From Caldilineaceae bacterium (GTDB lineage: Bacteria; Chloroflexota; Anaerolineae; Caldilineales; Caldilineaceae): DNA of 64,000 bases. Location: assembly GCA_019637645.1 (NCBI GenBank), contig JAHBVH010000001.1:149683-213682 (forward strand), written 5' to 3'. The notes below the pieces were generated by a model. It was not told the DNA's origin. It saw only the letters and a program-made list of their open reading frames with translations, and did no database searches. The position numbers and the translations under genes were made by a program. Below, piece by piece: positions 25,541-34,754 of this stretch; position 1 is the stretch's first letter; each line of letters starts with the position of its first letter.

Positions 25541-26944
25541 ATGAGCAATCGAACGAGCCTCTTATCTATTCGAGACCAAGCGCCCGAAAGTGAATTTCAG
25601 GCGCGTATTCTTGCGGCCCTGAGTGTCGCCATGACTGCGATAATGCTACTATTCTTGGGGCTTCTGCTTTTTTGGGAGCCAACGCTAGAAGGTGGACTCG
25701 TGATCGGTGGATTGCTGTTGGTTAGCCTCCTCACCTTTATCAGCAATCGGCTCGGCCATCTTCGGGTCGCCGCTTGGCTCTTCTCGGTCGGCTATAGCGC
25801 CCTGATTATCCTGTCCATGTTCTTACACCCTACTATTACCAGCACGGCACCTTACTATCTGGGGGTGATGGTTGTCCTTAGTGGGGTGTTATTGGGCCCA
25901 GCCATTCCTTTGCTCCTGGCAACCCTGGCAACCCTGGCGATCGGCGGCATGGTGATGCTTGCGCCCCCCGTTGTGCATGAGGGGCCTACACCTGCTTGGG
26001 TTGCGCCGGTCTTGGTGCCAGCCGCTCTCCTCTATCTATTAGCGGTGGTCGCGGCTATGTCGAGCGCTGGGACCAAACGCATGATCAATGAGCTCCAACT
26101 TGCTGTACAGCAGGTGAACAATAGCATTATGGTTCTTGGTGAATCGGTCGGCCATATTCTGACGGCTACCACCCAAGTGGCCTCCAGCACGGCAGAAACC
26201 GCCTCGGCGGTCAGCGAAACAACGGCAACGGTGGGTGAAGTGAAGCAGACCGTGCAGGTTGCCAGCCAGAAGGCTAAATTTGTGGTCGATAGCGCCCAGC
26301 GGGCCGTGCAAGTGGCACAAGGTGGCCGGCAATCTGTGGACCAGACCATTCAAGCCATGAAGCGCATCAGCGAGCAGATGGAGCTGATCGCACAAAGCAT
26401 TACGCGTTTGAGCGAACAAGGGCAAGCGATTTCAGAGATTATTGCGTCGGTCAATGACTTGGCCGAACAATCCAATCTCCTTGCCGTGAATGCCGCGATT
26501 GAGGCGGCCCGCGCCGGTGAGCAAGGGAAAGGCTTTGGCGTGGTGGCCCAAGAGGTGCGCAACTTAGCCGAGCAATCCAAACAAGCTACCATGCAAGTTC
26601 GCACCATCTTGACCGACATTCAGCGTGCCACCAATGCTGCTGTTATGGCCACCGAGCAAGGTAGCCGTACGGTGGAGGCCGGGCGCATCCAAGTGGCGCA
26701 GGCGGGGGATTCGATCCGCCAGTTGGCGGCCAGCCTCGATGAAGCGGCACAGGCCGCTACCCAAATTGCCGCGTCCACCCATCAACAGATGGTTGGCATG
26801 GATCAGGTTGCCGCTGCCATGGAAAATATTAAATTAGCGAGTGTCCAGAATGTGGCTGGCACCCAACAGTCGGAACAGACCGCGCGCACGCTTACCGAAC
26901 TAGCCGAACAACTCAAAGTACGCGAAAAGGCCAGAGTTGCCTAG
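25541..26944 (+). CDS. Methyl-accepting chemotaxis protein without periplasmic domain (WspA position)
   Basis: 467 aa. Residues ~25-185 hold six hydrophobic helices with short loops instead of a periplasmic ligand domain, so the signal is probably sensed in or at the membrane. The cytoplasmic coiled coil contains the hairpin tip DLAEQSNLLAVNAAIEAARA, then GEQGKGFGVVAQEVRNLAEQ. No HAMP domain and no C-terminal CheR-docking pentapeptide are visible. Start: ATG at 25541 with AAGG upstream, rather than the GTG 21 nt earlier that overlaps the ribosome-binding region. Confidence 0.92.
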   Translation: MSNRTSLLSIRDQAPESEFQARILAALSVAMTAIMLLFLGLLLFWEPTLEGGLVIGGLLLVSLLTFISNRLGHLRVAAWLFSVGYSALIILSMFLHPTITSTAPYYLGVMVVLSGVLLGPAIPLLLATLATLAIGGMVMLAPPVVHEGPTPAWVAPVLVPAALLYLLAVVAAMSSAGTKRMINELQLAVQQVNNSIMVLGESVGHILTATTQVASSTAETASAVSETTATVGEVKQTVQVASQKAKFVVDSAQRAVQVAQGGRQSVDQTIQAMKRISEQMELIAQSITRLSEQGQAISEIIASVNDLAEQSNLLAVNAAIEAARAGEQGKGFGVVAQEVRNLAEQSKQATMQVRTILTDIQRATNAAVMATEQGSRTVEAGRIQVAQAGDSIRQLAASLDEAAQAATQIAASTHQQMVGMDQVAAAMENIKLASVQNVAGTQQSEQTARTLTELAEQLKVREKARVA

Positions 26945-27038
26945 TATTCTGTTCACATAGTATGCGTGACCGAACCTGACAGGTGGAGAAAACCTTGTCA
27001 TCTGGTTGATCATGAGAAAAGTACGGAGACAACCTGCC

Positions 27039-29222
27039 ATGCACCTCAGCGAAGCTGACTTTCATCAACGCTTGTTGGCAACGTTTTATGGCGAGGCCGC
27101 AGAACATCTTCATACGATGACCGCGGGCTTGATCGCGCTAGAGCAAGCCTCCACCGCTGAAGGTCAACGGGAAGCGGTGGAGAGCATCTTCCGCGAAGCA
27201 CATAGCCTAAAAGGAGCGGCCCATGCTGTGAATCTGCACGAATGGGAACGGCTGTGCCAGGGCATGGAAAGTGTTTTTGCGGCGTGGCAACGGCAGGAAG
27301 CCCGTTTGAGCCTTGAGTTATTTGATTGCTTACATCAGGCGATCGACCGGCTGGCTCTTTTGTTGCGCGCTGGCGAAGGGCAAGCTGCCCACGGCGAGCC
27401 CTCGCTCGCGGCTTTGGCCTATCAGCTTAGCCGGGCCCTCACGGTGGCCCAAGGAACGCCAAGCGATCTGCCCACTTCGCCAGTTGGCTCCTTGCCAGAA
27501 GCAACGCCAGCAGCCTTGCCGATACAGCCGAGCGCATCGCCATCAGCAACGCTCCGCCTCTCGGCAGAACGGCTGGATCGTCTCTTGTTGCAAAGTGAGG
27601 AATTGATCGGCGCAAAGCTGACAATGCGTGACCATGCCCGCACCTTGGCCGCGCTGCGGCGTGAGTTCGCCATGGCGCGCCGGGAGCAGATGCATGCTGC
27701 GCCAGGCACGGCTCAATCACTGGCAGAAATAGACTACAAGCTGACGACCTTGACGCACTTGGTGGAGCAGTCGAGCCGTACGTTTGGTGCTATGGTAGAC
27801 AATTTGCAGGCTGATTTGAAGCAAGTCCTCATGCTGCCCTTTGCTGCGCTGGTGGAAGCCTTTCCCAAACTGGTCCGCGATCTCTCGCGCGAGCAAGGCA
27901 AAGAAGTGATCTTGATCGTCCAAGGTGGCGAACTAGAGCTCAGTCGGCGGATCTGGGAAGCCATGAAGGATCCACTCATGCATTTACTCCGTAATTGTAT
28001 TGACCATGGCCTGGAAGCGCCCGCCGAACGCGCGCGCCAGGGTAAACCACGCCAAGGCACGATCCGGCTGACCTTGACCCCATTGGAAGGGAATTGGGTC
28101 GAATTAGCAATCGCGGATGATGGCATTGGGATCAACCCAAGCTCGGTGAAAGCCGTCGCCGTGAAACAGGGAATCATATCGGCAACAACGGCAGAGACGC
28201 TGAATGAGGATGAAGCGCAGGCGTTGATCTTTCAGTCGGGGCTCTCAACCAGCACCTTGATCACTGCCGTGTCCGGTCGGGGGCTTGGGCTAGCGATTGT
28301 TCACGAAAAAGTGCAGGCGGTTGGCGGTACGATTACGCTGCAAACCCAGCCGAATCGGGGTACCACCTTCCACATCCGGTTGCCGCTCACATTGGCAAAC
28401 ACGCGTGGCATTCTGATCCGGGTTGGTGATCAACACTTGCTGATCCTAACCCTCCATGTGGAGCGCGTCATTCGTATCGCGCCAACCGCCATTCAGACCG
28501 TTGCGCATCGTCCTTGCCTCTGGCTGGCAGGAGAGCCGGTGCCACTGATTCGTCTGGCTGAACTCTTGGCTATCCCTACGCCGGTTGCCAATGCCGGTCA
28601 CTGGAACGCCGTGGTGTTGGGAACGGCTGGGCAGCGGGTCGCCTTTATCGTCGATGAAATTTGTAGTGAGCAAGAAGTGCTGGCGCGGGACTTGGGGCCA
28701 ATGCTCACGCGTGTACGCAATGTGGAGGGTGCTAGTATCTTGGGCTCTGGTCAAGTCGTTCCTATTCTGAATACAGCGGATCTGATCCAATCGGCGCAGG
28801 TGCATCCCGCCACGGCGATACCCCTGTCTGCGACACCACCAGTTGTCGCGGCGCGTCGTCGCATCTTGGTGGCCGAGGATTCGATCACGGCGCGCACCTT
28901 GCTCAAAGGGATTCTGGATGCCGCGGGCTATTTTGTCCAAACCACGGTTGATGGGGTTGAAGCCTTGGGCCATTTGAAAGTTGGAAACTTTGATTTAGTT
29001 GTATCTGATGTTGAGATGCCACGCATGAATGGCTTTGCCTTGACCAGTGAAATTCGGCGCGATCGGCGCCTTGTCAAGCTCCCAGTGATCCTTGTCACTG
29101 CCCTCGAATCGCGCGAAGATCGCGCGCGCGGGATCGAAGTGGGGGCCAATGCTTATCTTGTGAAAAGTAATTTTGCCCAGAGCAATTTGCTTGAGGTGAT
29201 TCAGCGGCTTATTGGGGGATAA
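27039..29222 (+). CDS. CheA histidine kinase with C-terminal receiver (WspE-like)
   Basis: 727 aa. Hpt domain with phospho-His55 (FREAHSLKGAAHAV), a Pro/Ser-rich linker, a dimerisation segment, an HATPase with N box HLLRNCIDHGLEAP and G boxes IADDGIGINP and SGRGLGLAIV, a CheW-like regulatory domain (GILIRVGDQHLLILTLHVER), and a receiver domain (ILVAEDSITART, phospho-Asp in VVSDVEMPRMNGF, conserved Lys in YLVKSNF). CheA-REC fusions are the WspE/FrzE form. Start ATG at 27039 has GGAG 11 nt upstream; an ATG at 27012 is also in frame. A degraded R1-like sequence lies just before it. Confidence 0.93.
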   Translation: MHLSEADFHQRLLATFYGEAAEHLHTMTAGLIALEQASTAEGQREAVESIFREAHSLKGAAHAVNLHEWERLCQGMESVFAAWQRQEARLSLELFDCLHQAIDRLALLLRAGEGQAAHGEPSLAALAYQLSRALTVAQGTPSDLPTSPVGSLPEATPAALPIQPSASPSATLRLSAERLDRLLLQSEELIGAKLTMRDHARTLAALRREFAMARREQMHAAPGTAQSLAEIDYKLTTLTHLVEQSSRTFGAMVDNLQADLKQVLMLPFAALVEAFPKLVRDLSREQGKEVILIVQGGELELSRRIWEAMKDPLMHLLRNCIDHGLEAPAERARQGKPRQGTIRLTLTPLEGNWVELAIADDGIGINPSSVKAVAVKQGIISATTAETLNEDEAQALIFQSGLSTSTLITAVSGRGLGLAIVHEKVQAVGGTITLQTQPNRGTTFHIRLPLTLANTRGILIRVGDQHLLILTLHVERVIRIAPTAIQTVAHRPCLWLAGEPVPLIRLAELLAIPTPVANAGHWNAVVLGTAGQRVAFIVDEICSEQEVLARDLGPMLTRVRNVEGASILGSGQVVPILNTADLIQSAQVHPATAIPLSATPPVVAARRRILVAEDSITARTLLKGILDAAGYFVQTTVDGVEALGHLKVGNFDLVVSDVEMPRMNGFALTSEIRRDRRLVKLPVILVTALESREDRARGIEVGANAYLVKSNFAQSNLLEVIQRLIGG

Positions 29223-29233
29223 GGACGTTGTCT

Positions 29234-30343
29234 ATGATCAGAGTATTAATCGTGGAAGACTCAGCGACCGCGCGTGACATTCTGATTCACATTCTTAGTA
29301 CTGATCCAGACATCCAAGTAGTTGGCACCGCGTATAATGGCGAAGAGGCGTTGTCAGCCGTACAGCAGTGGCAGCCAGATTTGGTTACGATGGATATTCA
29401 TATGCCGCGCCTCAATGGCTTTGACGCCACGCGGCGCATTATGGAAAGCTGCCCCATACCCATTGTCATTATCAGCGGCAGTTGGGAGGCGAATGGGGCA
29501 ACCATTCTTTTTCAGGCGCTTGCGGCTGGAGCCCTCACAGCCTTACCACAGCCGCGGGGGATCACGCATCCCCAATTTGCGGAAAGCGCACACAAGTTAC
29601 GCCAAACTGTCAAAATGATGGCTGCGGTGAAAGTCATTCGACGCTGGCCTCATCGTCCACACCGGACACAGCCCACCGGGCATCTATTGTCTACTGGATC
29701 TCTGTCCACTGGGTCTCTGCTGATTGAGTCTCTGTCCACTGAGTCTCTGCCGATTGAGTCAACGATAGTGCCTAGGGATGTACGGATCGTTGCGATTGGC
29801 GCTTCTACGGGCGGGCCGGCTGCTCTGCAGGCGATTCTCGGTGGGTTGCCCCAGCGCTTTACGGTGCCATTGGTTATTGTGCAACACATGGCGGTGGACT
29901 TTATTCAGGGGTTGGTGGAGTGGTTGGCGCAAAGCTCGCATCAGGCTATCCATATTGCTGAGCATGGTCAACCGCTCCTGCCTGGTCATATCTATGTGGC
30001 ACCGGATAATTATCACCTCACCGTCACGGCGGGCGAACGAATCGCCCTCTTGCAAGATGCGCCAGAACATGGCATGTGCCCATCGGTGGCGCGCTTATTT
30101 CGTTCGGTGGCGGCTGTCTACCAAGCCCAAGCCGTTGGCGTCTTGCTGACGGGCATGGGCAAAGACGGGGCTGCCGAGCTAAAGTTGTTACGGGAATGTG
30201 GGGCAATCACCATTGCCCAGGATCGCCAGAGTTCGGTCGTCTATGGAATGCCAGGGGAAGCAATGCGGCTCAACGCCGCGACGCATATCCTATCACTCCA
30301 AGAGATCGTCGCCATGTTGGCCTTATTAGTCAAAAGGAATTGA
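29234..30343 (+). CDS. CheB methylesterase/response regulator (WspF-like)
   Basis: 369 aa. Receiver domain (VLIVEDSATARDIL, phospho-Asp in TMDIHMPRLNGF), a linker, and the methylesterase domain with the triad Ser in GASTGGPAALQ, His in IVQHMAVDF and Asp in LLTGMGKDGAAEL. It removes receptor methyl groups made by the CheR protein. The linker contains a run of SLSTGSL/SLSTESL repeats encoded by short tandem repeats at 29693-29761. Start: ATG with AAGGA 8 nt upstream, preferred to a TTG 6 nt earlier. Confidence 0.93.
   Translation: MIRVLIVEDSATARDILIHILSTDPDIQVVGTAYNGEEALSAVQQWQPDLVTMDIHMPRLNGFDATRRIMESCPIPIVIISGSWEANGATILFQALAAGALTALPQPRGITHPQFAESAHKLRQTVKMMAAVKVIRRWPHRPHRTQPTGHLLSTGSLSTGSLLIESLSTESLPIESTIVPRDVRIVAIGASTGGPAALQAILGGLPQRFTVPLVIVQHMAVDFIQGLVEWLAQSSHQAIHIAEHGQPLLPGHIYVAPDNYHLTVTAGERIALLQDAPEHGMCPSVARLFRSVAAVYQAQAVGVLLTGMGKDGAAELKLLRECGAITIAQDRQSSVVYGMPGEAMRLNAATHILSLQEIVAMLALLVKRN
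29693..29761. repeat. Short tandem repeats in the cheB linker
   Basis: Related units of the form TCTCTGTCCACTGGG / TCTCTGCTGATTGAG repeat about five times and encode SLSTGSLLIES-type sequence between receiver and esterase domains. Length variation here would change linker length without breaking the frame, because units are multiples of three. Confidence 0.7.
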
Positions 30344-30346
30344 GTG

Positions 30347-32464
30347 ATGTCAGAGCAGGTTGCCGTTGTGCACCAGGAAATCAGCATCCTGATCGCAGAA
30401 GATAGTCTGACGCAGGCACAACGCTTGCGCTATTTGTTGGAAACGCAAGGGTATCAGGTGCGGGTTGCGGCTAACGGGCAGCAGGCATTGGCCGCGGCTC
30501 GGCAACAGCCACCTACCTTGATTCTCAGCGATATTGTCATGCCTGAAATGGATGGCTATGCCTTATGCCGGAGCATCAAACAAGATGAGCAACTGAAAAG
30601 CGTTGCCGTCGTTTTGATGACGGTGCTCTCGGGGCCGGAAGATGTGCTCAAAGGGCTTGAATGTGGCGCAGACAACTTTGTCCGTAAACCCTATCATGAT
30701 CAACATCTGTTGCAGCGGATTCATGATATTTTGGCGAACCATCTGCTGCGCACCAAAACGCAATCTGCCGCCGCGCTGGAAATTGAATTGAGCGGGAAAC
30801 GCCATATCATTACAGCCGAGCGCCAGCAGATTTTAGATCTACTCGTTTCGGCCTATGAGGAAGCGGTTCGCCTGAATTGTGACTTGGCCTATTCCAACCA
30901 ATCACTCCAAGGTCTTTATCGTGTGGCCGAAAACTTGAACCAAGCCGATAGTGAGCGCGCCGTCTGTGAGGCGGCTTTGCAGGGTGCATTGGAATTGCCA
31001 GGCATGCAGGCGGGGTGGATCCTATTGCTCGAGGGGAAGACGGGCTTTCGGATTGGCGCTGCCCAGGGATTATTTCCCAAGCTACCCGATAGCAATGTGC
31101 TGACCAATGGCTGTTTTTGTGTTCGCCAACTCTTGGTCAACCAACCCTATCAAGCCATGAATGTTTTGGCTTGTGAGCATCTCCCCTGCTACACCCAAAG
31201 CACGGTGACCTCCTGTTGTCATGCCAGCGTGCCGCTATGGGTAGGTGAGCGCATTGTGGGGCTTTTGAATTTGGTGGGCACGGATTATGGCCCTTTTAGT
31301 GATGAAACCCTCCGTACGCTTGAGCCCGTGGGAAATCAGATTGGGGTTGCGCTAGAACGGGTGCGCCTATTGGAACGTTTGGAAACCATGGTCGCGGAAC
31401 GGACCGCGGCCTTGACCACTGAGGTCTCTGAGCGGAAACAGGTGGAGATTGCCCTACGCGAAAGCGAGGCGCGCTTTCGCAAAATTATTAGTAGCAGCAT
31501 TGACGGTATTTTGGTAACTGACCAACAAGGCTGGATTCAATTTGTCAATCCGGCGGCAGCCGCGCTCTTTGCCCGCCCACCCAGCAAGCTGTTCAATGAA
31601 CCGTTCGACTATCCCTTGGCCCTTGATCAAGTCACTGAGATCAAGATTCTCTCCGCTGATCAAGAACTACGGATTGCCGAAATGCAGGTTGTGGAGACCG
31701 AATGGAAAGGCCGCCCTGCTTGTCTGGTCTTTCTACGTGACATTACAGCCCGTAAACGTATTGAAAAAGCCGAACAAGATCTGATGCGGATGAAGGATGA
31801 GTTTATTGCCAATGTTTCGCATGAGCTGTGTACGCCGCTCTTTGCCATTAGTGGCGCGGTCAAACTCTTGCAAAAGGAAAAACGCCATGAACTGCCCATG
31901 CAACAAGAGCTCATGGTGATCTTGAACAACAATACGACGCGTCTCAAAGCCCTAGTGGATGACCTGTTGGATCTGTCACGGTTGGATGCTGGGTATTTAC
32001 CCATCAAGCGCCAAGAAGTTGATCTAAAGCTTCTCATGGTGGATACCTTGCAATCGTTACATGGACTGGCAACCGCAAAACACATTATCATACGCCCGAC
32101 TTTGCCCGCTAGCGCACTGCACATCTATGCTGACTATCAACGGCTGCAGCAAGTGCTGGTCAATTTGGTGGGGAATGCCATTAAATTTTCACCCGATCGC
32201 TCTTCGATCCAGGTTACCGCCTACCTGGCTAATCAGGAAATCCACGTTCAGGTCATTGATCAAGGGCCTGGAATTCCTCTGGAAGCATTGCCGAAATTAT
32301 TTGACAAGTTCTATCAAGTCAATGGCTTCGACCGCCATGCGTATGGCGGTACTGGCTTAGGGTTACATATCTCGAAACAGATTGTCGAAGCCCACGGCGG
32401 CTCGATTGGTGTACAAAGTGAATTGGGGAAGGGGAGCACCTTCTACTTTGCCCTGCCTGTGTAA
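30347..32464 (+). CDS. Hybrid sensor kinase: REC-GAF-PAS-HisKA-HATPase
   Basis: 705 aa, cytoplasmic. An N-terminal receiver ([18 protein letters not shown], phospho-Asp in [14 protein letters not shown], Lys in VRKPYHD), a GAF domain with a cysteine set ([26 protein letters not shown]), a PAS domain ([19 protein letters not shown]), and a kinase with phospho-His in [14 protein letters not shown] box [14 protein letters not shown] and G boxes [19 protein letters not shown]. It starts 3 nt after cheB with AAAAGGAA as ribosome-binding site. It occupies the place of the diguanylate cyclase WspR, so it is probably phosphorylated by the CheA and passes the signal on; no partner regulator is encoded nearby. 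Confidence 0.9.
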   Translation: MSEQVAVVHQEISILIAEDSLTQAQRLRYLLETQGYQVRVAANGQQALAAARQQPPTLILSDIVMPEMDGYALCRSIKQDEQLKSVAVVLMTVLSGPEDVLKGLECGADNFVRKPYHDQHLLQRIHDILANHLLRTKTQSAAALEIELSGKRHIITAERQQILDLLVSAYEEAVRLNCDLAYSNQSLQGLYRVAENLNQADSERAVCEAALQGALELPGMQAGWILLLEGKTGFRIGAAQGLFPKLPDSNVLTNGCFCVRQLLVNQPYQAMNVLACEHLPCYTQSTVTSCCHASVPLWVGERIVGLLNLVGTDYGPFSDETLRTLEPVGNQIGVALERVRLLERLETMVAERTAALTTEVSERKQVEIALRESEARFRKIISSSIDGILVTDQQGWIQFVNPAAAALFARPPSKLFNEPFDYPLALDQVTEIKILSADQELRIAEMQVVETEWKGRPACLVFLRDITARKRIEKAEQDLMRMKDEFIANVSHELCTPLFAISGAVKLLQKEKRHELPMQQELMVILNNNTTRLKALVDDLLDLSRLDAGYLPIKRQEVDLKLLMVDTLQSLHGLATAKHIIIRPTLPASALHIYADYQRLQQVLVNLVGNAIKFSPDRSSIQVTAYLANQEIHVQVIDQGPGIPLEALPKLFDKFYQVNGFDRHAYGGTGLGLHISKQIVEAHGGSIGVQSELGKGSTFYFALPV

Positions 32465-32480
32465 TACGGTGTTCAAAAAG

Positions 32481-32547
32481 CACCGCCCTGATGAAGGGTA
32501 AGCAATGAAAGCGGTAGACCTTACTTGTGCACTTTACAGGGACGGTG
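32481..32547. mobile_element. MITE-like element, copy B (deleted)
   Basis: Starts CACCGCCCTGATGAAGGG and ends ACAGGGACGGTG, with most of the interior seen in copy A missing. The next ~60 bp (to 32607) match, inverted, the sequence flanking copy A on its left (CTAGGGAGCAACGCCCGC). The rest of 32608-32995 contains no gene I can support. Confidence 0.7.
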
Positions 32548-32995
32548 CTAGGGAGCAACGCCCGCTGAAACGAGCTTGCGCCGGTGTCGTTCGGTAGCCC
32601 GGTGGCTGCAGCCTTGGGTGGTCTACCCAAAAAAAATTGGGACCTCTGTATCTAATTCCTCGCCCGTTTAATTCCCACCCGCTTAGCGAGCGATGCCCCC
32701 ATCGTTCGCGTAACATTCTCTTTCGTTTCCTCCGGTTTATGCTCCAGCTCGTTTTATTGATAAGCACCAAGGCGCACCAGGCCGCCCGAAGGCTTTGTGC
32801 ACGGCATCACAAAAGAGATGGTTGCCTTCCGGCGCTGCTGGGCAGATTTTACAGTGGTGAACAAGAAAACCTTGTGCAACTCTTCACTGCACAAAGTGGA
32901 CAAAAGTAGATAAGCTGTTGTAGCGCGTGTCACATCAGCTGAGGAAGCTGGTGAGAACAGACCCGCGGCCTTACCAAAGCGAGGAGCGAGCAACC

Positions 32996-33925
32996 ATGTG
33001 TGGAATTGCAGGGTTCTGGGACAAGCGTACTGCCGCGCCAGCGGCCATTGGGCAAAGCATCTTCGCGATGCTACAGGCGCTTGGGTGCCGCGGCCCGGAT
33101 TCAGCCGGTGTCGCCCTCTATCATCAGCAGCATGATGGTGATCTGGTTCTGCGGATCAAATTAGGTGATGAGGGGAATGTTGGCGGCCGCGATCAACAGA
33201 TCGCCCGCCGGGTTCAAGCTAGCGGCTGCACGATTGGCGAGGTCGCAACGACAGCTGACTATCTGCGCCTGGTGCTCGATACGCCACCCGCGGATTTACG
33301 GCGTTTAGAAAAGGTGATCGAAGCCGAAGCTGGCGATGTAGAAGTGGTGAGCATGGGGCGGCGCTTGGAGATTGTGAAACAGGTCGGCTCTCCCCAAAAC
33401 CTGGATGCCACCTATGGGATTCGCCAAATCACCGGCACCCATGGGATTGGTCACACCCGGCTCTCCACCGAGTCGGTGGTTGATTTGAGCCACTCCCAAC
33501 CATTCTGGGCCCATGGTCATCCCGATCTAGCGACCGTACACAACGGCCATATCACAAACTATGATAAGCTGCGCCGGCAATATGAACAGCGGGGTGTACG
33601 TTTTTATACCCATAATGATTCAGAAATTATCGGCATTTACTTGGGCGAACAGCTCGATAAAGGCTTAACGCTCGAAGAAGCGATGCAGGCATCGCTGGTT
33701 GATTTCGACGGCTCCTTTAGCTATCTCGTCGCAACTGCCGATGCATTTGGTTATGCCAAAGACCCCTTTGCCCTAAAACCGCTCCTCGTAACTGAGACCC
33801 CTACCTTTGTGGCTGTTGCGACAGAAGAAATTGCCATTCGGGCAGCCTTTGCCGATGATGGCGAAGGCCGACCCTACCGCGTGCGCGAGGCGCAAGCAAA
33901 GGAAATACGTGTATGGCGGCGCTAG
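32996..33925 (+). CDS. Class II glutamine amidotransferase subunit, GltB1/GlxB-like
   Basis: 309 aa. Starts MCGIAGFWD, so Cys2 becomes the N-terminal nucleophile that releases ammonia from glutamine. GHTRLSTES, HSQPFWAHGHPDLATVHNGH and the middle segment match the stand-alone glutaminase subunit of split glutamate synthases (archaeal GltB1, GlxB/MgsA of N-methylglutamate synthase). The ATG at 32996 has GAGGAG upstream. Overlaps the next gene by 13 bp. The FMN synthase subunit is not in the window. Confidence 0.87.
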   Translation: MCGIAGFWDKRTAAPAAIGQSIFAMLQALGCRGPDSAGVALYHQQHDGDLVLRIKLGDEGNVGGRDQQIARRVQASGCTIGEVATTADYLRLVLDTPPADLRRLEKVIEAEAGDVEVVSMGRRLEIVKQVGSPQNLDATYGIRQITGTHGIGHTRLSTESVVDLSHSQPFWAHGHPDLATVHNGHITNYDKLRRQYEQRGVRFYTHNDSEIIGIYLGEQLDKGLTLEEAMQASLVDFDGSFSYLVATADAFGYAKDPFALKPLLVTETPTFVAVATEEIAIRAAFADDGEGRPYRVREAQAKEIRVWRR

Positions 33926-34614
33926 ACTGTACCGATAAAACAACGCGCGAAATTAATCTCACTCTGAAACAATTACTAGCCTTCGACACCACTCCCATTA
34001 CGGTAGAACATCCCGCCGCCCGCCATAATTTGGGCGTTGGGTTGCTCCAATCCGGCAAGATAACCTTCACCGGCAGTGTCGGCTACTATTGTGCCGGCCT
34101 CTGTGATGGTCCCACCATCGAGATCGAGGGCAGTGCTGGCTGGGGCTTAGCCGAGGCCATGTTGAGTGGCACGGTGATTGTACACGGCAGTGCGGGCAAC
34201 GGCGCGGCCGCGGCCTTGCGTGGTGGCACGGTGGTGATTCATGGCGATGCCGCCGCGCGGGCGGGGGTCTCCATGAAAGGGGGCATCCTCCTCATTGCCG
34301 GGGACTGTGGCTACATGGCTGGTTTTATGGGCCAAAAAGGCACGATGATTGTCTGCGGCGATGCGGGCGAGGCTTTTGCCGATTCGATGTACGAAACCGT
34401 CTGTTTTGTCGGGGGCTCTGTGACGGATCTCGGGAACGATGCTGTCATTGAACCCCTCACCACCGCCGACAAAACGCTGTTGGAAACAACCCTCACAACC
34501 TATCTCCCCCCTGGCTCCTATCCCGAACTTAGCCAATTCAAAAAAGTGGTCGCCGGTCGCAAGCTTTGGAATTTTGACAAGCGCGAGTGGACCACCTGGC
34601 GCGAAGCATTGTAA
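33913..34614 (+). CDS. GXGXG-domain subunit of glutamate-synthase-like enzyme, GltB3/GlxC-like
   Basis: 233 aa. A right-handed beta helix with repeating Gly motifs: GLCDGPTIEIEGSAGWGLAE, GTVIVHGSAGNGAAAALRGG, GCILIAGDCGY-type turns and GTMIVCGDAGEAFADSMYE. In full-length glutamate synthase this domain is structural, between the amidotransferase and FMN domains. It is translated with the upstream amidotransferase (13-bp overlap, AAAGGA before the ATG). Confidence 0.87.
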   Translation: MAALDCTDKTTREINLTLKQLLAFDTTPITVEHPAARHNLGVGLLQSGKITFTGSVGYYCAGLCDGPTIEIEGSAGWGLAEAMLSGTVIVHGSAGNGAAAALRGGTVVIHGDAAARAGVSMKGGILLIAGDCGYMAGFMGQKGTMIVCGDAGEAFADSMYETVCFVGGSVTDLGNDAVIEPLTTADKTLLETTLTTYLPPGSYPELSQFKKVVAGRKLWNFDKREWTTWREAL

Positions 34615-34670
34615 TGTCCTTTGTCCTTTGTCCTTTGTCCTTTGTCCTTTGTCCTTTGTCCTTTGTCCTT
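34615..34670. repeat. Heptamer array TGTCCTT x8
   Basis: Eight perfect tandem copies begin right after the gltB3-like stop codon, in the space between two convergent genes. Confidence 0.95.
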
Positions 34671-34686
34671 TGCTATTCGTTACGAT

Positions 34687-34749
34687 CAATGACCAATGAC
34701 GAATGACCAATGACCAATGACCAATGACCAATGACCAATGACCAATGAC
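34687..34749. repeat. Heptamer array CAATGAC x9
   Basis: Nine tandem copies (the third reads GAATGAC), separated from the TGTCCTT array by 16 bp. It ends 5 bp before the stop codon of the convergent MocA-type gene. Confidence 0.95.
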
Positions 34750-34754
34750 AACAC

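Noticed and set aside
32754..32993. 79-codon minus-strand frame upstream of the amidotransferase gene
   Set aside because: No motif or ribosome-binding site; it opposes the amidotransferase leader.
34615..34749. CRISPR array
   Set aside because: Units are 7 bp with no spacers.
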